Positions 23,759 to 30,578 of a DNA stretch of 64,000 nucleotides are shown one piece after another. Each line of letters begins with the position of its first letter. Position 1 is the stretch's first letter. The translations under genes and the position numbers were made by a program. The notes beneath the pieces were generated by a model, which made no database searches, was not told where the DNA came from, and saw only the letters and a list, made by a program, of their open reading frames with translations. Origin of the DNA: Streptomyces filipinensis (lineage in GTDB: Bacteria; Actinomycetota; Actinomycetes; Streptomycetales; Streptomycetaceae); assembly GCF_014649495.1 (NCBI RefSeq), contig NZ_BMTD01000004.1, positions 124,001 to 188,000 on the forward strand, in the 5' to 3' direction.

Positions 23759-23879
23759 GAAGCCGCCCCCAAGGGGCGCCTCTCAGGGGCGCGGGGCGGT
23801 ACCGACAGGCGGCTCCGCCGCGTGGGCGCGACGGGCCACCACCGGCCCGCAGCCGTCCGCGCCCCTGAGCCGCCCCTTC
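23759..23879. terminator. GC-rich intergenic repeat between convergent genes
   Basis: AAGGGGCGCCTCTCAGGGGCGCGGGG on the left and CGCGCCCCTGAGCCGCCCCTT on the right can pair across the whole gap between the oxygenase and citrate synthase stops. The inner text (CCACCGGCCCGCAG) is that of a common Streptomyces intergenic element. Probably a bidirectional terminator. Confidence 0.55.
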
Positions 23880-24980
23880 TCAGCGGGCGATCTCCCCGTA
23901 CCCCTCGATGTCCTCCGGCCGCCGCGGCCCCGGTCCCACATACCGAGCGGAAGGCCGCACCAGACGACCGGTCCGCTTCTGCTCAAGAATGTGCGCCGAC
24001 CACCCCGCCGTACGGGCGCACGTGAACATCGAAGTGAACATGTTCGCCGGGACCTCGGCGAAGTCCAGCATGATCGCGGCCCAGAACTCCACGTTCGTGG
24101 CCAGCACCCGATCCGGCCGCCGGTTGTGCAGCTCCTCCAGCGCCGCCTTCTCCAGCGCCTCCGCGACCTCGAACCGCGGAGCCCCCAGCTCCCGCGCCGT
24201 GCGCCGCAGCACCCGCGCCCGCGGATCCTCCGCCCGGTACACCCGGTGCCCGAACCCCATCAGCCGCTCACCCCGGTCCAGGGCCTGCCGGACATACGCC
24301 TCCGCGTCCCCCGTCCGCTCGATCTCCTCGATCATCCCGAGCACCCGCGACGGCGCACCCCCGTGCAGCGGCCCGGACATCGCCCCGACCGCCCCGGACA
24401 GCGCCGCGGCGACGTCCGCGCCCGTCGACGCGATCACCCGCGCCGTGAACGTCGACGCGTTCATCCCGTGCTCGGCGGCGGACGTCCAGTACGCGTCCAC
24501 GGCCGCGACATGCCGCGGATCCGGCTCACCCCGCCAGCGGATCATGAACCGCTCCACCACCGACTTCGCCTTGTCGATCTCCCGCTGCGGCACCATCGGC
24601 AGCATCTGCCCCCGCGCGGACTGGGCGACGTACGACAGCGCCATGACGGCCGCCCGCGCCAGGTCGTCCCGGGCCCGCCGCTCGTCGATGTCGAGCAGCG
24701 GCTTCAGCCCCCACACCGGCGCCAGCATGGCCAGCGCCGACTGCACGTCCACCCGGATGTCCCCGGAGTGCACCGGGATCGGGAACGGCTCCGCGGGCGG
24801 CAGACCGGGATTGAAGGCACCGTCGACCAGCAGCCCCCACACGTTCCCGAACGAGACGTGCCCCACCAGATCCTCGATGTCGACGCCCCGGTAGCGCAGG
24901 GCACCGCCCTCCTTGTCCGGTTCGGCGATCTCCGTCTCGAACGCGACGACTCCCTCGAGTCCGGGTACGAAATCGGACAT
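23880..24980 (-). CDS. Citrate synthase (second type)
   Basis: 366-residue citrate synthase-fold enzyme condensing oxaloacetate with an acyl-CoA. The catalytic residues are in place: His in GPLHGGAP, His in GFGHRVY and Asp in [11 protein letters not shown]. It is shorter than the main hexameric enzyme and belongs to the compact citrate synthase 2/methylcitrate-synthase-like type, so propionyl-CoA is possible. ATG 24980 follows GAGGAGCCGCC, and the ORF track's longer start would add 12 residues without support. Divergent from pdxH across a 192-nt region with a near-perfect palindrome. Confidence 0.9.
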   Translation of the reverse strand: MSDFVPGLEGVVAFETEIAEPDKEGGALRYRGVDIEDLVGHVSFGNVWGLLVDGAFNPGLPPAEPFPIPVHSGDIRVDVQSALAMLAPVWGLKPLLDIDERRARDDLARAAVMALSYVAQSARGQMLPMVPQREIDKAKSVVERFMIRWRGEPDPRHVAAVDAYWTSAAEHGMNASTFTARVIASTGADVAAALSGAVGAMSGPLHGGAPSRVLGMIEEIERTGDAEAYVRQALDRGERLMGFGHRVYRAEDPRARVLRRTARELGAPRFEVAEALEKAALEELHNRRPDRVLATNVEFWAAIMLDFAEVPANMFTSMFTCARTAGWSAHILEQKRTGRLVRPSARYVGPGPRRPEDIEGYGEIAR

Positions 24981-25075
24981 CAGGCGGCTCCTCGTGATGT
25001 GGTCGGCGGCGGTCACCCCCGTGATGCCCCGATCGGCCGGTGGTCACCCAAACCGCAAGGGAACCAGCACGATAA

Positions 25076-25096
25076 CCCCCAGTGTCACACTTGGGG
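25076..25096. promoter_or_regulatory. 21-nt palindrome between citrate synthase and pdxH
   Basis: CCCC-C-AGTGTCACACT-T-GGGG is symmetric around the central C with one mismatched pair. It lies 77 nt from the pdxH start and 96 nt from the citrate synthase start, so it may be a shared operator. No family assigned. Confidence 0.45.
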
Positions 25097-25172
25097 AGCC
25101 CACGCGACACTCAGTGCCAGAGCCGTCGGAGGCCTCCTGGACGCACACACCGCACGTCGGCAAGATGACCGC

Positions 25173-25859
25173 GTGACCGACCGCGAACCCTTTCCGGACC
25201 CCGTCCTCGACCCTGCGGCCATGCGCAAGCAGTACCGGGCCGAGGGCCTCGCCGAACAGGACCTCGCCACGCACCCCATGGACCAGTTCGCCCGCTGGTT
25301 CGAGGACGCCGCCCGGGCGGCCCTGCACGGCACGGTCTACGAACCCAACGCGATGGTCGTCTCCACGGCGGACGCGACAGGCCGCCCCAGCTCGCGCACC
25401 GTCCTCATGAAGCAGTTCGACACCGAGGGCTTCGTCTTCTACACCAACTACGACTCCCGCAAGGCCCGCGACCTGGCCGAGAACCCGCACACCTGCCTGC
25501 TCTTCCCCTGGCACCCGCTCGCCCGCCAGGTCATCGTCACCGGCACCGCCCACCGCACCGCCCGCGACGAGACCACCGCCTACTTCCGCAGCCGCCCGCA
25601 CGGCTCACAGCTGGGCGCCTGGGCCAGCGCCCAGTCCGCACCCATCGCCTCCCGCGCCGAACTGGACACCGCCTACGCCGACCTGGAGGCCCGCTACCCC
25701 GAAGGCGAACAGGTCCCCGTCCCCCCGCACTGGGGCGGCTACCGCGTCACCCCGGAGACGATCGAGTTCTGGCAGGGCCGCGAGAACCGCCTCCACGACC
25801 GCCTCCTGTACACCCTGCGGCCCGACGGCCGCTGGCAGGTGGAACGCCTCAGTCCCTGA
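25173..25859 (+). CDS. pdxH: Pyridoxamine/pyridoxine 5'-phosphate oxidase
   Basis: PdxH, the FMN oxidase making pyridoxal 5'-phosphate from PNP or PMP. At 228 residues it has the normal length. Signatures are [38 protein letters not shown] (FMN phosphate site), [39 protein letters not shown] and the C-terminal signature [18 protein letters not shown]. The GTG start at 25173 ([21 protein letters not shown]) gives the usual actinobacterial N-terminus. Confidence 0.96.
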   Translation: MTDREPFPDPVLDPAAMRKQYRAEGLAEQDLATHPMDQFARWFEDAARAALHGTVYEPNAMVVSTADATGRPSSRTVLMKQFDTEGFVFYTNYDSRKARDLAENPHTCLLFPWHPLARQVIVTGTAHRTARDETTAYFRSRPHGSQLGAWASAQSAPIASRAELDTAYADLEARYPEGEQVPVPPHWGGYRVTPETIEFWQGRENRLHDRLLYTLRPDGRWQVERLSP

Positions 25860-25872
25860 CCCGCCCCGAGGC

Positions 25873-27261
25873 CTACGCGTCCCGCACCGCCTCCGCCAGA
25901 TCCAGCGCCGCCGCGATCCGCGCCGCCACGTCCTCCGCATAGGCCGCGTCCGACCGTTCGAAACGGCTGCGTCCCGCACCGCGCAGGAACGTCACCACAC
26001 CCAGCGTCCGCCCCCGGCTGCGCAGCACCACACACAGGGCGTGCACCGCGTCACCGGGCCACTGCCGGGCCAGCGCCCACTCCCGCGCCCGCTCCGCGGG
26101 GACCGACCCGGCGTCCGCGCGAACGGCCCCGGACCGCTCCACACACTGCAGCGCCGGATGACCCGCCTCGTAGCGCACCGGCAGCCCGGCCGCGCCCGTG
26201 AGCAGGCTCGGCCCCGGCGCCCCGGCGGGCGTCGCCGCCAGCCGCACCAGCCGTACGGCCCCCTCCTCACCCGCCGGACGCGGGGACGGCAGGACACGGT
26301 CGATCAACGCGTGATCCGCGAACCCCGCCAGGGCGAAGTCCAGATGGACGGTGGCCGCCTCGGCCGGATCCTCGCACTCGGCGGCGGCACGCGCGGCCCG
26401 GTGCAGCTGGTTGGTACGGAACCGCAGCAGGGCCGCCTCCTGCTCGCCCTGCTTGGCCTCCGTGACGTCCTGGAACAGCCAGCCGACGCCCAGCGGCACC
26501 GGCTCCTCCGCCAGCGGCGAGGCCAGCCGCACGAACCCGTTCCGCCAGCAGCGCCGCTTCTCGCCCTCCGAGGCCCGCACGGCCACCCACATCTCGGCCG
26601 GCGCGGGCGGCGCACCCTCGGCCAGCACATGCGTGAGCGCGGCCTCCAGCTCCTCCACGCCCTGCGCGAGCAGCTCACCGAGCGGCCTGCCCAGCGCCGA
26701 CGTGCGCCCGATCCCGAGGACCCGGGCCGCGTACGCGTTGACCACGGCGGGCCGCAGATCGGCGTCGATCAGTACGACCCCCCAGGCCGCGTCCTCGAAC
26801 AGCGCCTCGCTCAGCGCGATCGACCGCTCCAGATCGATCTGCGCGTGCACCTCGCTGAACGCGCAGTACAGGCCGGCCGGCTTCCCCTCCGGACCGCGCA
26901 CGGCGGCGGACTGCGTCCGCACCAGCACCCGTCCGCCGTCCTTCGTGACCAGCGCGAACTCATGCACCTGCCGCCCGGGCGCGTGCATCGCCGAGATCAG
27001 CCGGGCCTGCACCTCCTCGGCGTCGGCGCTGCGCACCGCCCACCCGGCGAACCCGTGCCGCCCCACCGCCTCGGCGGCCGTCCACCCCAGGATCCGCTCG
27101 GCCTCACGGTTCCAGTGCGTGACGACCCCGTCGGCGTCGAAGGCGCACAGCGCCGCGTCCATGCCGTCGAGCAGCGCGGCGAGCAGGTCGGATCCCCCGG
27201 ACTCGCCGGGCTCGTCCGGCCCCAGCTCATCGGTGGTCCCACTCCGCCGGGAAGCACTCAC
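25873..27261 (-). CDS. PAS-domain sensor protein with GAF-like C-terminus
   Basis: 462-residue soluble signalling protein. PAS domain 1 is about residues 26-140 (LLDGMDAALCAFDADGVVTHWNREAERILGWTAAEAVGRHG) and PAS 2 about 148-270 (LSEALFEDAAWGVVLIDADLRPAVVNAYAARVLGI), followed by a helical linker and a GAF-like C-terminal domain from about 290 that carries no kinase, phosphatase, HTH or GGDEF motif. Similar architecture precedes PP2C phosphatase domains in Streptomyces, but that domain is absent here. GTG 27261 is the start. Convergent with pdxH, 14 nt apart. Signal and partner unknown. Confidence 0.82.
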   Translation of the reverse strand: MSASRRSGTTDELGPDEPGESGGSDLLAALLDGMDAALCAFDADGVVTHWNREAERILGWTAAEAVGRHGFAGWAVRSADAEEVQARLISAMHAPGRQVHEFALVTKDGGRVLVRTQSAAVRGPEGKPAGLYCAFSEVHAQIDLERSIALSEALFEDAAWGVVLIDADLRPAVVNAYAARVLGIGRTSALGRPLGELLAQGVEELEAALTHVLAEGAPPAPAEMWVAVRASEGEKRRCWRNGFVRLASPLAEEPVPLGVGWLFQDVTEAKQGEQEAALLRFRTNQLHRAARAAAECEDPAEAATVHLDFALAGFADHALIDRVLPSPRPAGEEGAVRLVRLAATPAGAPGPSLLTGAAGLPVRYEAGHPALQCVERSGAVRADAGSVPAERAREWALARQWPGDAVHALCVVLRSRGRTLGVVTFLRGAGRSRFERSDAAYAEDVAARIAAALDLAEAVRDA

Positions 27262-27411
27262 ATGGACCCCCTGGAGGCTGCGTCGGCGCGCATCCGGCGC
27301 GCGGTTCGCTCACTGCCCTTCATTCAACTCGAACGTGACCCAGCCCACATCCTGTTCCCGCAAGATTGAGGGAATCGATGCGCACCGAAAGACGCGCGCC
27401 GAAAAAAGAGG

Positions 27412-27440
27412 TTGAGCGCCTCCCGTCGGCTTCCTAGGCT
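27412..27440 (+). promoter_or_regulatory. Strong sigma70-type promoter of a small transcription unit
   Basis: TTGAGC, a 17-nt spacer and TAGGCT, with a transcription start expected near 27447. It drives the small ORF and structured RNA at 27447-27660. Confidence 0.55.
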
Positions 27441-27472
27441 GTGGGTACACGAGAAGGGAGGTGGTTCGGCAG

Positions 27473-27511
27473 ATGTATGAGAACCGGACGCGTGAGGTGG
27501 CTGCGGGCTAG
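27473..27511 (+). CDS. 12-residue peptide MYENRTREVAAG
   Basis: Tiny ORF, ATG to TAG, placed 10 nt after GGGAGGTGG and about 26 nt from the predicted transcription start. A second ATG four bases on opens an overlapping 25-codon frame ending in TAA at 27554. The good ribosome site argues that one of them is translated, most likely as a regulatory leader. No function known. Confidence 0.4.
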   Translation: MYENRTREVAAG

Positions 27512-27589
27512 CGGCCCGCCACCACATCCAGTGCGGTGCCGGACCAGCACGTAAAGGCGTGCAGCCGGCCCAATCCCAAGCAGTCACCC

Positions 27590-27660
27590 GACCCGCGAGC
27601 TCGCCGGTACGTCCGGCCGGCTTCTTGGCCCGAGAGGCCAAGGACCCGAGCTCGCGGGTC
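27590..27660. terminator. Terminator with three-way-junction fold
   Basis: GACCCGCGAGCTC (27590-27602) pairs perfectly with GAGCTCGCGGGTC (27648-27660). Inside are GCCGG-TACGT-CCGGC and CTTGGCC-CGAGA-GGCCAAG. It would stop the rightward small unit and the leftward SIS gene, whose stop is at 27692. Confidence 0.6.
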
Positions 27661-27691
27661 GTCTGCGTGTGCGCGAGCGGCGGTGCCCTGC

Positions 27692-28447
27692 TCAGCGGCG
27701 GTAGAAGATCCGGTCCCCGTACTCCTCCAGCACGCGGGCGTTCCACTCGTGGCCGCCGTCGACGTTGCCGGAGCGCAGGAGCGGGGGTTCGATGCCGCGG
27801 TCGGCGAGGGTGGCGGCGGTGGTGGCCAGGACGGCCTGCATCAGGGCGGTGGTGACGACCGTGGAGGCGGGGGCGAAGGGCGCCGGGATGGTGTCCAGGG
27901 TGAGTTCCGCGTCGCCGACGGCGATCTTGGAGTCCAGGACGATGTCGCAGTGGTCCTTGAGGAAGGTGCCGGAGCTGTGCCGGGACGTGGTCTGCGCGGC
28001 GTAGGCGACCGAGGTGACGCCGATGACCCGGACGCCGTGGGCGCGGGCGTTGAGGGCCATCTCCACGGGCAGTGCGTTGCGGCCGGAGAGGGAGATGATC
28101 ACCAGGGCGTCGCCCGGCCGGACGGGTGAGGTGTCGAGGACGGCGCTCGCGAGTCCGTCGACGCGTTCGAGGGCGGAGCCGAGGGTGGCGGGGGTGACGT
28201 CGACGCCGACGACGCCGGGGACGGCGAGCAGGTTCATCAGGGCGAGGCCGCCGGCGCGGTAGACGACGTCCTGGGCGGCCAGCGAGGAGTGCCCGGCGCC
28301 GAAGGCGAACAGGCGGCCGCCGGCGGCGACGGTGTCGGCGAGCAGGGTGGCGGCCGCGGTGATCGGCTCGGCCTCCTCCTCGCGGAGCCGTCGCAGCAGG
28401 GTGATGGCGGCGTCGAAGAACAGGTCGGCAGGCGTGCCGTCGCTCAT
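27692..28447 (-). CDS. SIS-domain protein (UPF0309 phosphosugar isomerase-like)
   Basis: 251-residue protein made of one SIS (sugar isomerase) domain that binds phosphosugars: LFAFGAGHSSLAAQDVVYRAGGL, GDALVIISLSGRNALPVEMAL, GVRVIGVTSVAYAAQ and the C-terminal GGHEWNARVLEEYGDRIFYRR. The reaction is not known. A role with amino sugars is suggested because a DasR-type site lies in its promoter region. ATG 28447 is chosen, preceded by GAAGGGG. Divergent from dmdR1 over 203 nt. Confidence 0.88.
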   Translation of the reverse strand: MSDGTPADLFFDAAITLLRRLREEEAEPITAAATLLADTVAAGGRLFAFGAGHSSLAAQDVVYRAGGLALMNLLAVPGVVGVDVTPATLGSALERVDGLASAVLDTSPVRPGDALVIISLSGRNALPVEMALNARAHGVRVIGVTSVAYAAQTTSRHSSGTFLKDHCDIVLDSKIAVGDAELTLDTIPAPFAPASTVVTTALMQAVLATTAATLADRGIEPPLLRSGNVDGGHEWNARVLEEYGDRIFYRR

Positions 28448-28485
28448 GCGGTGCCCCTTCGCAGCGTCTGTGTCGCGGATCACCG

Positions 28486-28501
28486 TGCGGTCTGGACCAG
28501 T
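28486..28501. promoter_or_regulatory. DasR-responsive element (dre)-like site
   Basis: TGCGGTCTGGACCAGT matches the published dre consensus (ACTGGTCTAGACCACT-like) at about 12 of 16 positions with the core GGTC-TG-GACC intact. It lies between SIS and dmdR1. In S. coelicolor, DasR is reported to control dmdR1, tying N-acetylglucosamine to siderophore production. Confidence 0.6.
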
Positions 28502-28650
28502 GCGGTGTCAATACGGCGCGGCGCGGGCGGCGGCTCCCCGGTGGCCGCCCGTTTTCGCCGCGGCCCCCAGATGTCAGTGGGATCCGGCAGAATTGATGCC
28601 AGGGCCAGCGCACGCGCCGGGCTGCCGGCAGAGGTAATCGAGGGGCACGT

Positions 28651-29343
28651 ATGTCCGGACTGATCGACACCACGGAGATGTATCTCCGCACCATCCTCGA
28701 ACTCGAAGAGGAAGGCGTCGTCCCCATGCGCGCCCGCATCGCGGAGCGGCTGGACCAGAGCGGGCCGACGGTCAGCCAGACGGTGGCGCGCATGGAGCGC
28801 GACGGTCTGGTGTCCGTGGCCAGCGACCGGCACCTGGAGCTGACGGACGAGGGCCGTCGGCTGGCGACGCGCGTGATGCGCAAGCACCGGCTGGCCGAGT
28901 GTCTTCTCGTCGATGTGATCGGCCTGGAGTGGGAGCAGGTGCACGCGGAGGCCTGCCGCTGGGAGCACGTGATGAGCGAGGCCGTCGAGCGGCGCGTGCT
29001 GGAGCTGCTGCGGCATCCCACCGAGTCGCCGTACGGCAACCCGATCCCGGGGCTTGAGGAGCTGGGCGAGAAGGACGGGGCCGACCCGTTCCTGGACGAG
29101 AGCATGGTCTCGCTGGCCGACCTGGATCCGGGCACGGACGGCAAGACGGTCGTGGTCCGCCGGATCGGCGAGCCGATCCAGACGGACGCCCAGCTGATGT
29201 ACACGCTGCGGCGTGCGGGTGTGCAGCCCGGCTCCGTGGTGAGCGTGACGGAGTCGGCCGGCGGTGTGCTGGTGGGCAGTGGCGGCGAGGCGGCCGAGCT
29301 GGAGGCGGATGTCGCCTCGCATGTGTTCGTCGCCAAGCGCTGA
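28651..29343 (+). CDS. dmdR1: Iron-dependent repressor, DtxR family
   Basis: 230-residue DtxR/IdeR-type regulator that, with Fe(II), represses siderophore and iron-uptake genes. The winged HTH covers residues 1-70 (LIDTTEMYLRTILELEEEGVVPMRARIAERLDQSGPTVSQTVARMERDGL). Metal ligands are recognisable: Met10, Cys and His in HAEACRWEHVMSE, and Glu/His around WEQVH. A dimerisation domain follows, then a C-terminal SH3-like domain (about 155-230: VVRRIGEPIQTDAQLMYTLRRAGVQPGSVVSV). It matches the S. coelicolor DmdR1 type. GAGGGGCACGT precedes the ATG. In that species an antiparallel ORF (adm) overlaps dmdR1, and an equivalent open frame exists here. Confidence 0.93.
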   Translation: MSGLIDTTEMYLRTILELEEEGVVPMRARIAERLDQSGPTVSQTVARMERDGLVSVASDRHLELTDEGRRLATRVMRKHRLAECLLVDVIGLEWEQVHAEACRWEHVMSEAVERRVLELLRHPTESPYGNPIPGLEELGEKDGADPFLDESMVSLADLDPGTDGKTVVVRRIGEPIQTDAQLMYTLRRAGVQPGSVVSVTESAGGVLVGSGGEAAELEADVASHVFVAKR

Positions 29344-29344
29344 G

Positions 29345-29392
29345 CAGGGGAGGGCCCCGGCGCCTTGTGGCGCCGGGGCCTGTCCTCCCCTG
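29345..29392 (+). terminator. Terminator after dmdR1
   Basis: GGCCCCGGCGCC-TTGT-GGCGCCGGGGCC, a perfect 12-bp stem, flanked by CAGGGGAGG and CCTCCCCTG, which can lengthen it. Confidence 0.85.
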
Positions 29393-29517
29393 TGCTGACC
29401 CGGAGCCCCGAGCTCTCAGGGTCATCCCCCTCGGACCGTTTTTCCCCGAGCGGTCCGCCTCCCGCCAGAAAAGATCCCCTGGGCGGCGGCGATCATTCCT
29501 GGAGGGGTGTCACTCGA

Positions 29518-29679
29518 ATGAGGGGTGTTGTCCGCAGAGACAGATCTTTCGAATGGGTATTCGATAGTCTGCGGCGGCAGTACGACAGCGACAGCAGCGA
29601 GTACGAGTACGGCAGTACACCGGTACGAGGCAGGCGGAGCTGGGGGGTGCCAGGCCGATGGCGCGGCGTATGGACGTGA
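29518..29679 (+). CDS. Possible 53-residue basic protein
   Basis: Small ORF starting MRGVVRRDRSFEWVFDSLRRQ, with GGAGGGG 10 nt before the ATG, rich in Arg early and in Tyr, Ser and Glu (SSEYEYGS) later. It overlaps the next gene's start by 22 nt in another frame. It fills most of the 314-nt gap after dmdR1. No family recognised. It may be a leader peptide or not a gene at all. Confidence 0.3.
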   Translation: MRGVVRRDRSFEWVFDSLRRQYDSDSSEYEYGSTPVRGRRSWGVPGRWRGVWT

Positions 29680-30545
29680 CGGGAGCGGGCGGTGTGCGCC
29701 TGGCCGCCTGGGAGTTCGCCGATCCGCCCAAGACGGGGCTCGACGGCCCGGACGGCGGGGCGGACCCCGGGCCGGGCGGTCCGGGCGTGCTGTTACTCCA
29801 CGGTCTGATGGGCCGGGCCTCCCACTGGGCCTCGACCGCCCGCTGGCTCGCCGCACGCCACCGCGCGGTCGCCCTCGACCAGCGCGGCCACGGGCAGAGC
29901 GAGAAGCCCCCGCAGGCGGCCTGGACCCGTGAGGCGTATGTCGAGGACGCCGAGGCCGCGGTGGAACAGCTCGGTCTCGCCCCCGTGGTGCTCATCGGCC
30001 ACGCGATGGGCGCGCTGACCGCCTGGCAGCTCGCCGCGAGGCGCCCGGAACTGGTGCGGGGCCTGGTCATCTGTGACATGCGGGCCTCCGCGCTGGGGGC
30101 CGCCTCGCAGCGGGAGTGGGCGGACTGGTTCAGGGCGTGGCCCCTTCCCTTCGCGACGCTCGCCGACGTCCGCAAGTGGTTCGGTGAGGACGATCCGTGG
30201 GTGGAGCGGCCGAACCCGGCGCGCGGGGAGTACTACGCCGAGGTGATGCACGAGTGCGCCGACGGCTGGCGGCCCGTCTTCGAGCCGGAGCAGATGCTCA
30301 GGTCCCGGGAGACATGGGTGTACGACGCGCACTGGGAGGAGCTGGCCCAGGTGCGGTGCCCGGCGCTGGTCGTGCGGGGGCTGGACGGGGAGCTGGGGCG
30401 GGCGGAGGCGCAGGAGATGGTGCGGGTGCTGCCGGCGGGGCAGTACGCGGAGGTTCCTGATGCCGGTCACCTCGCGCACTACGACATGCCGGGGGCTTGG
30501 CGGGAGGCCGTGCAGTCGTTTCTTGACCAGGTGCTCGGGGACTGA
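29658..30545 (+). CDS. Alpha/beta-hydrolase fold protein with Ala in place of the nucleophile
   Basis: 295-residue alpha/beta hydrolase. The fold markers are GVLLLHGLMGRASHW (oxyanion hole), ALDQRGHGQSEKP, the nucleophile elbow LIGHAMGALTAW, the acid region VVRGLDGELG and the catalytic His in DAGHLAHYD. At the elbow the Ser of GHSMG is Ala116 (GCG at 30003-30005), so a normal Ser hydrolase mechanism is impossible. It may be a catalytically dead or unusual member of the family, for example a binding protein. ATG 29658 is used, and Met5 is an alternative start. Confidence 0.85.
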   Translation: MARRMDVTGAGGVRLAAWEFADPPKTGLDGPDGGADPGPGGPGVLLLHGLMGRASHWASTARWLAARHRAVALDQRGHGQSEKPPQAAWTREAYVEDAEAAVEQLGLAPVVLIGHAMGALTAWQLAARRPELVRGLVICDMRASALGAASQREWADWFRAWPLPFATLADVRKWFGEDDPWVERPNPARGEYYAEVMHECADGWRPVFEPEQMLRSRETWVYDAHWEELAQVRCPALVVRGLDGELGRAEAQEMVRVLPAGQYAEVPDAGHLAHYDMPGAWREAVQSFLDQVLGD

Positions 30546-30578
30546 GGGCGCCTTCCCGGCGCCCCTGAGGGACCGCGC

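Larger units (their letters stand above)
27447..27660 (+). ncRNA. Candidate structured small RNA / tiny mRNA
   Basis: About 214 nt between the PAS and SIS genes (430-nt gap). It contains a good Shine-Dalgarno sequence (GGGAGGTGG), a 12-codon ORF (27473-27511) and an overlapping 25-codon ORF (27477-27554). A hairpin follows (GCCGG..GCACG, loop, CGTGC..CCGGC). The end is a 13-bp perfect stem (27590-27602 with 27648-27660) enclosing two small hairpins, a three-way junction. It looks like a self-contained unit with its own promoter and terminator. I have a vague memory of similar leaders ending in REVAAG in Streptomyces but cannot name a family. Confidence 0.45.

Noticed and set aside
22177..23868. 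563-codon plus-strand frame across the TetR end and oxygenase
   Set aside because: Arg/Pro-rich out-of-frame reading of two well-supported genes.
27324..29336. 670-codon minus-strand ORF over SIS and dmdR1
   Set aside because: Most of it is a shadow of the SIS gene in another frame. Only the part antisense to dmdR1 (adm precedent) was kept, as a finding.
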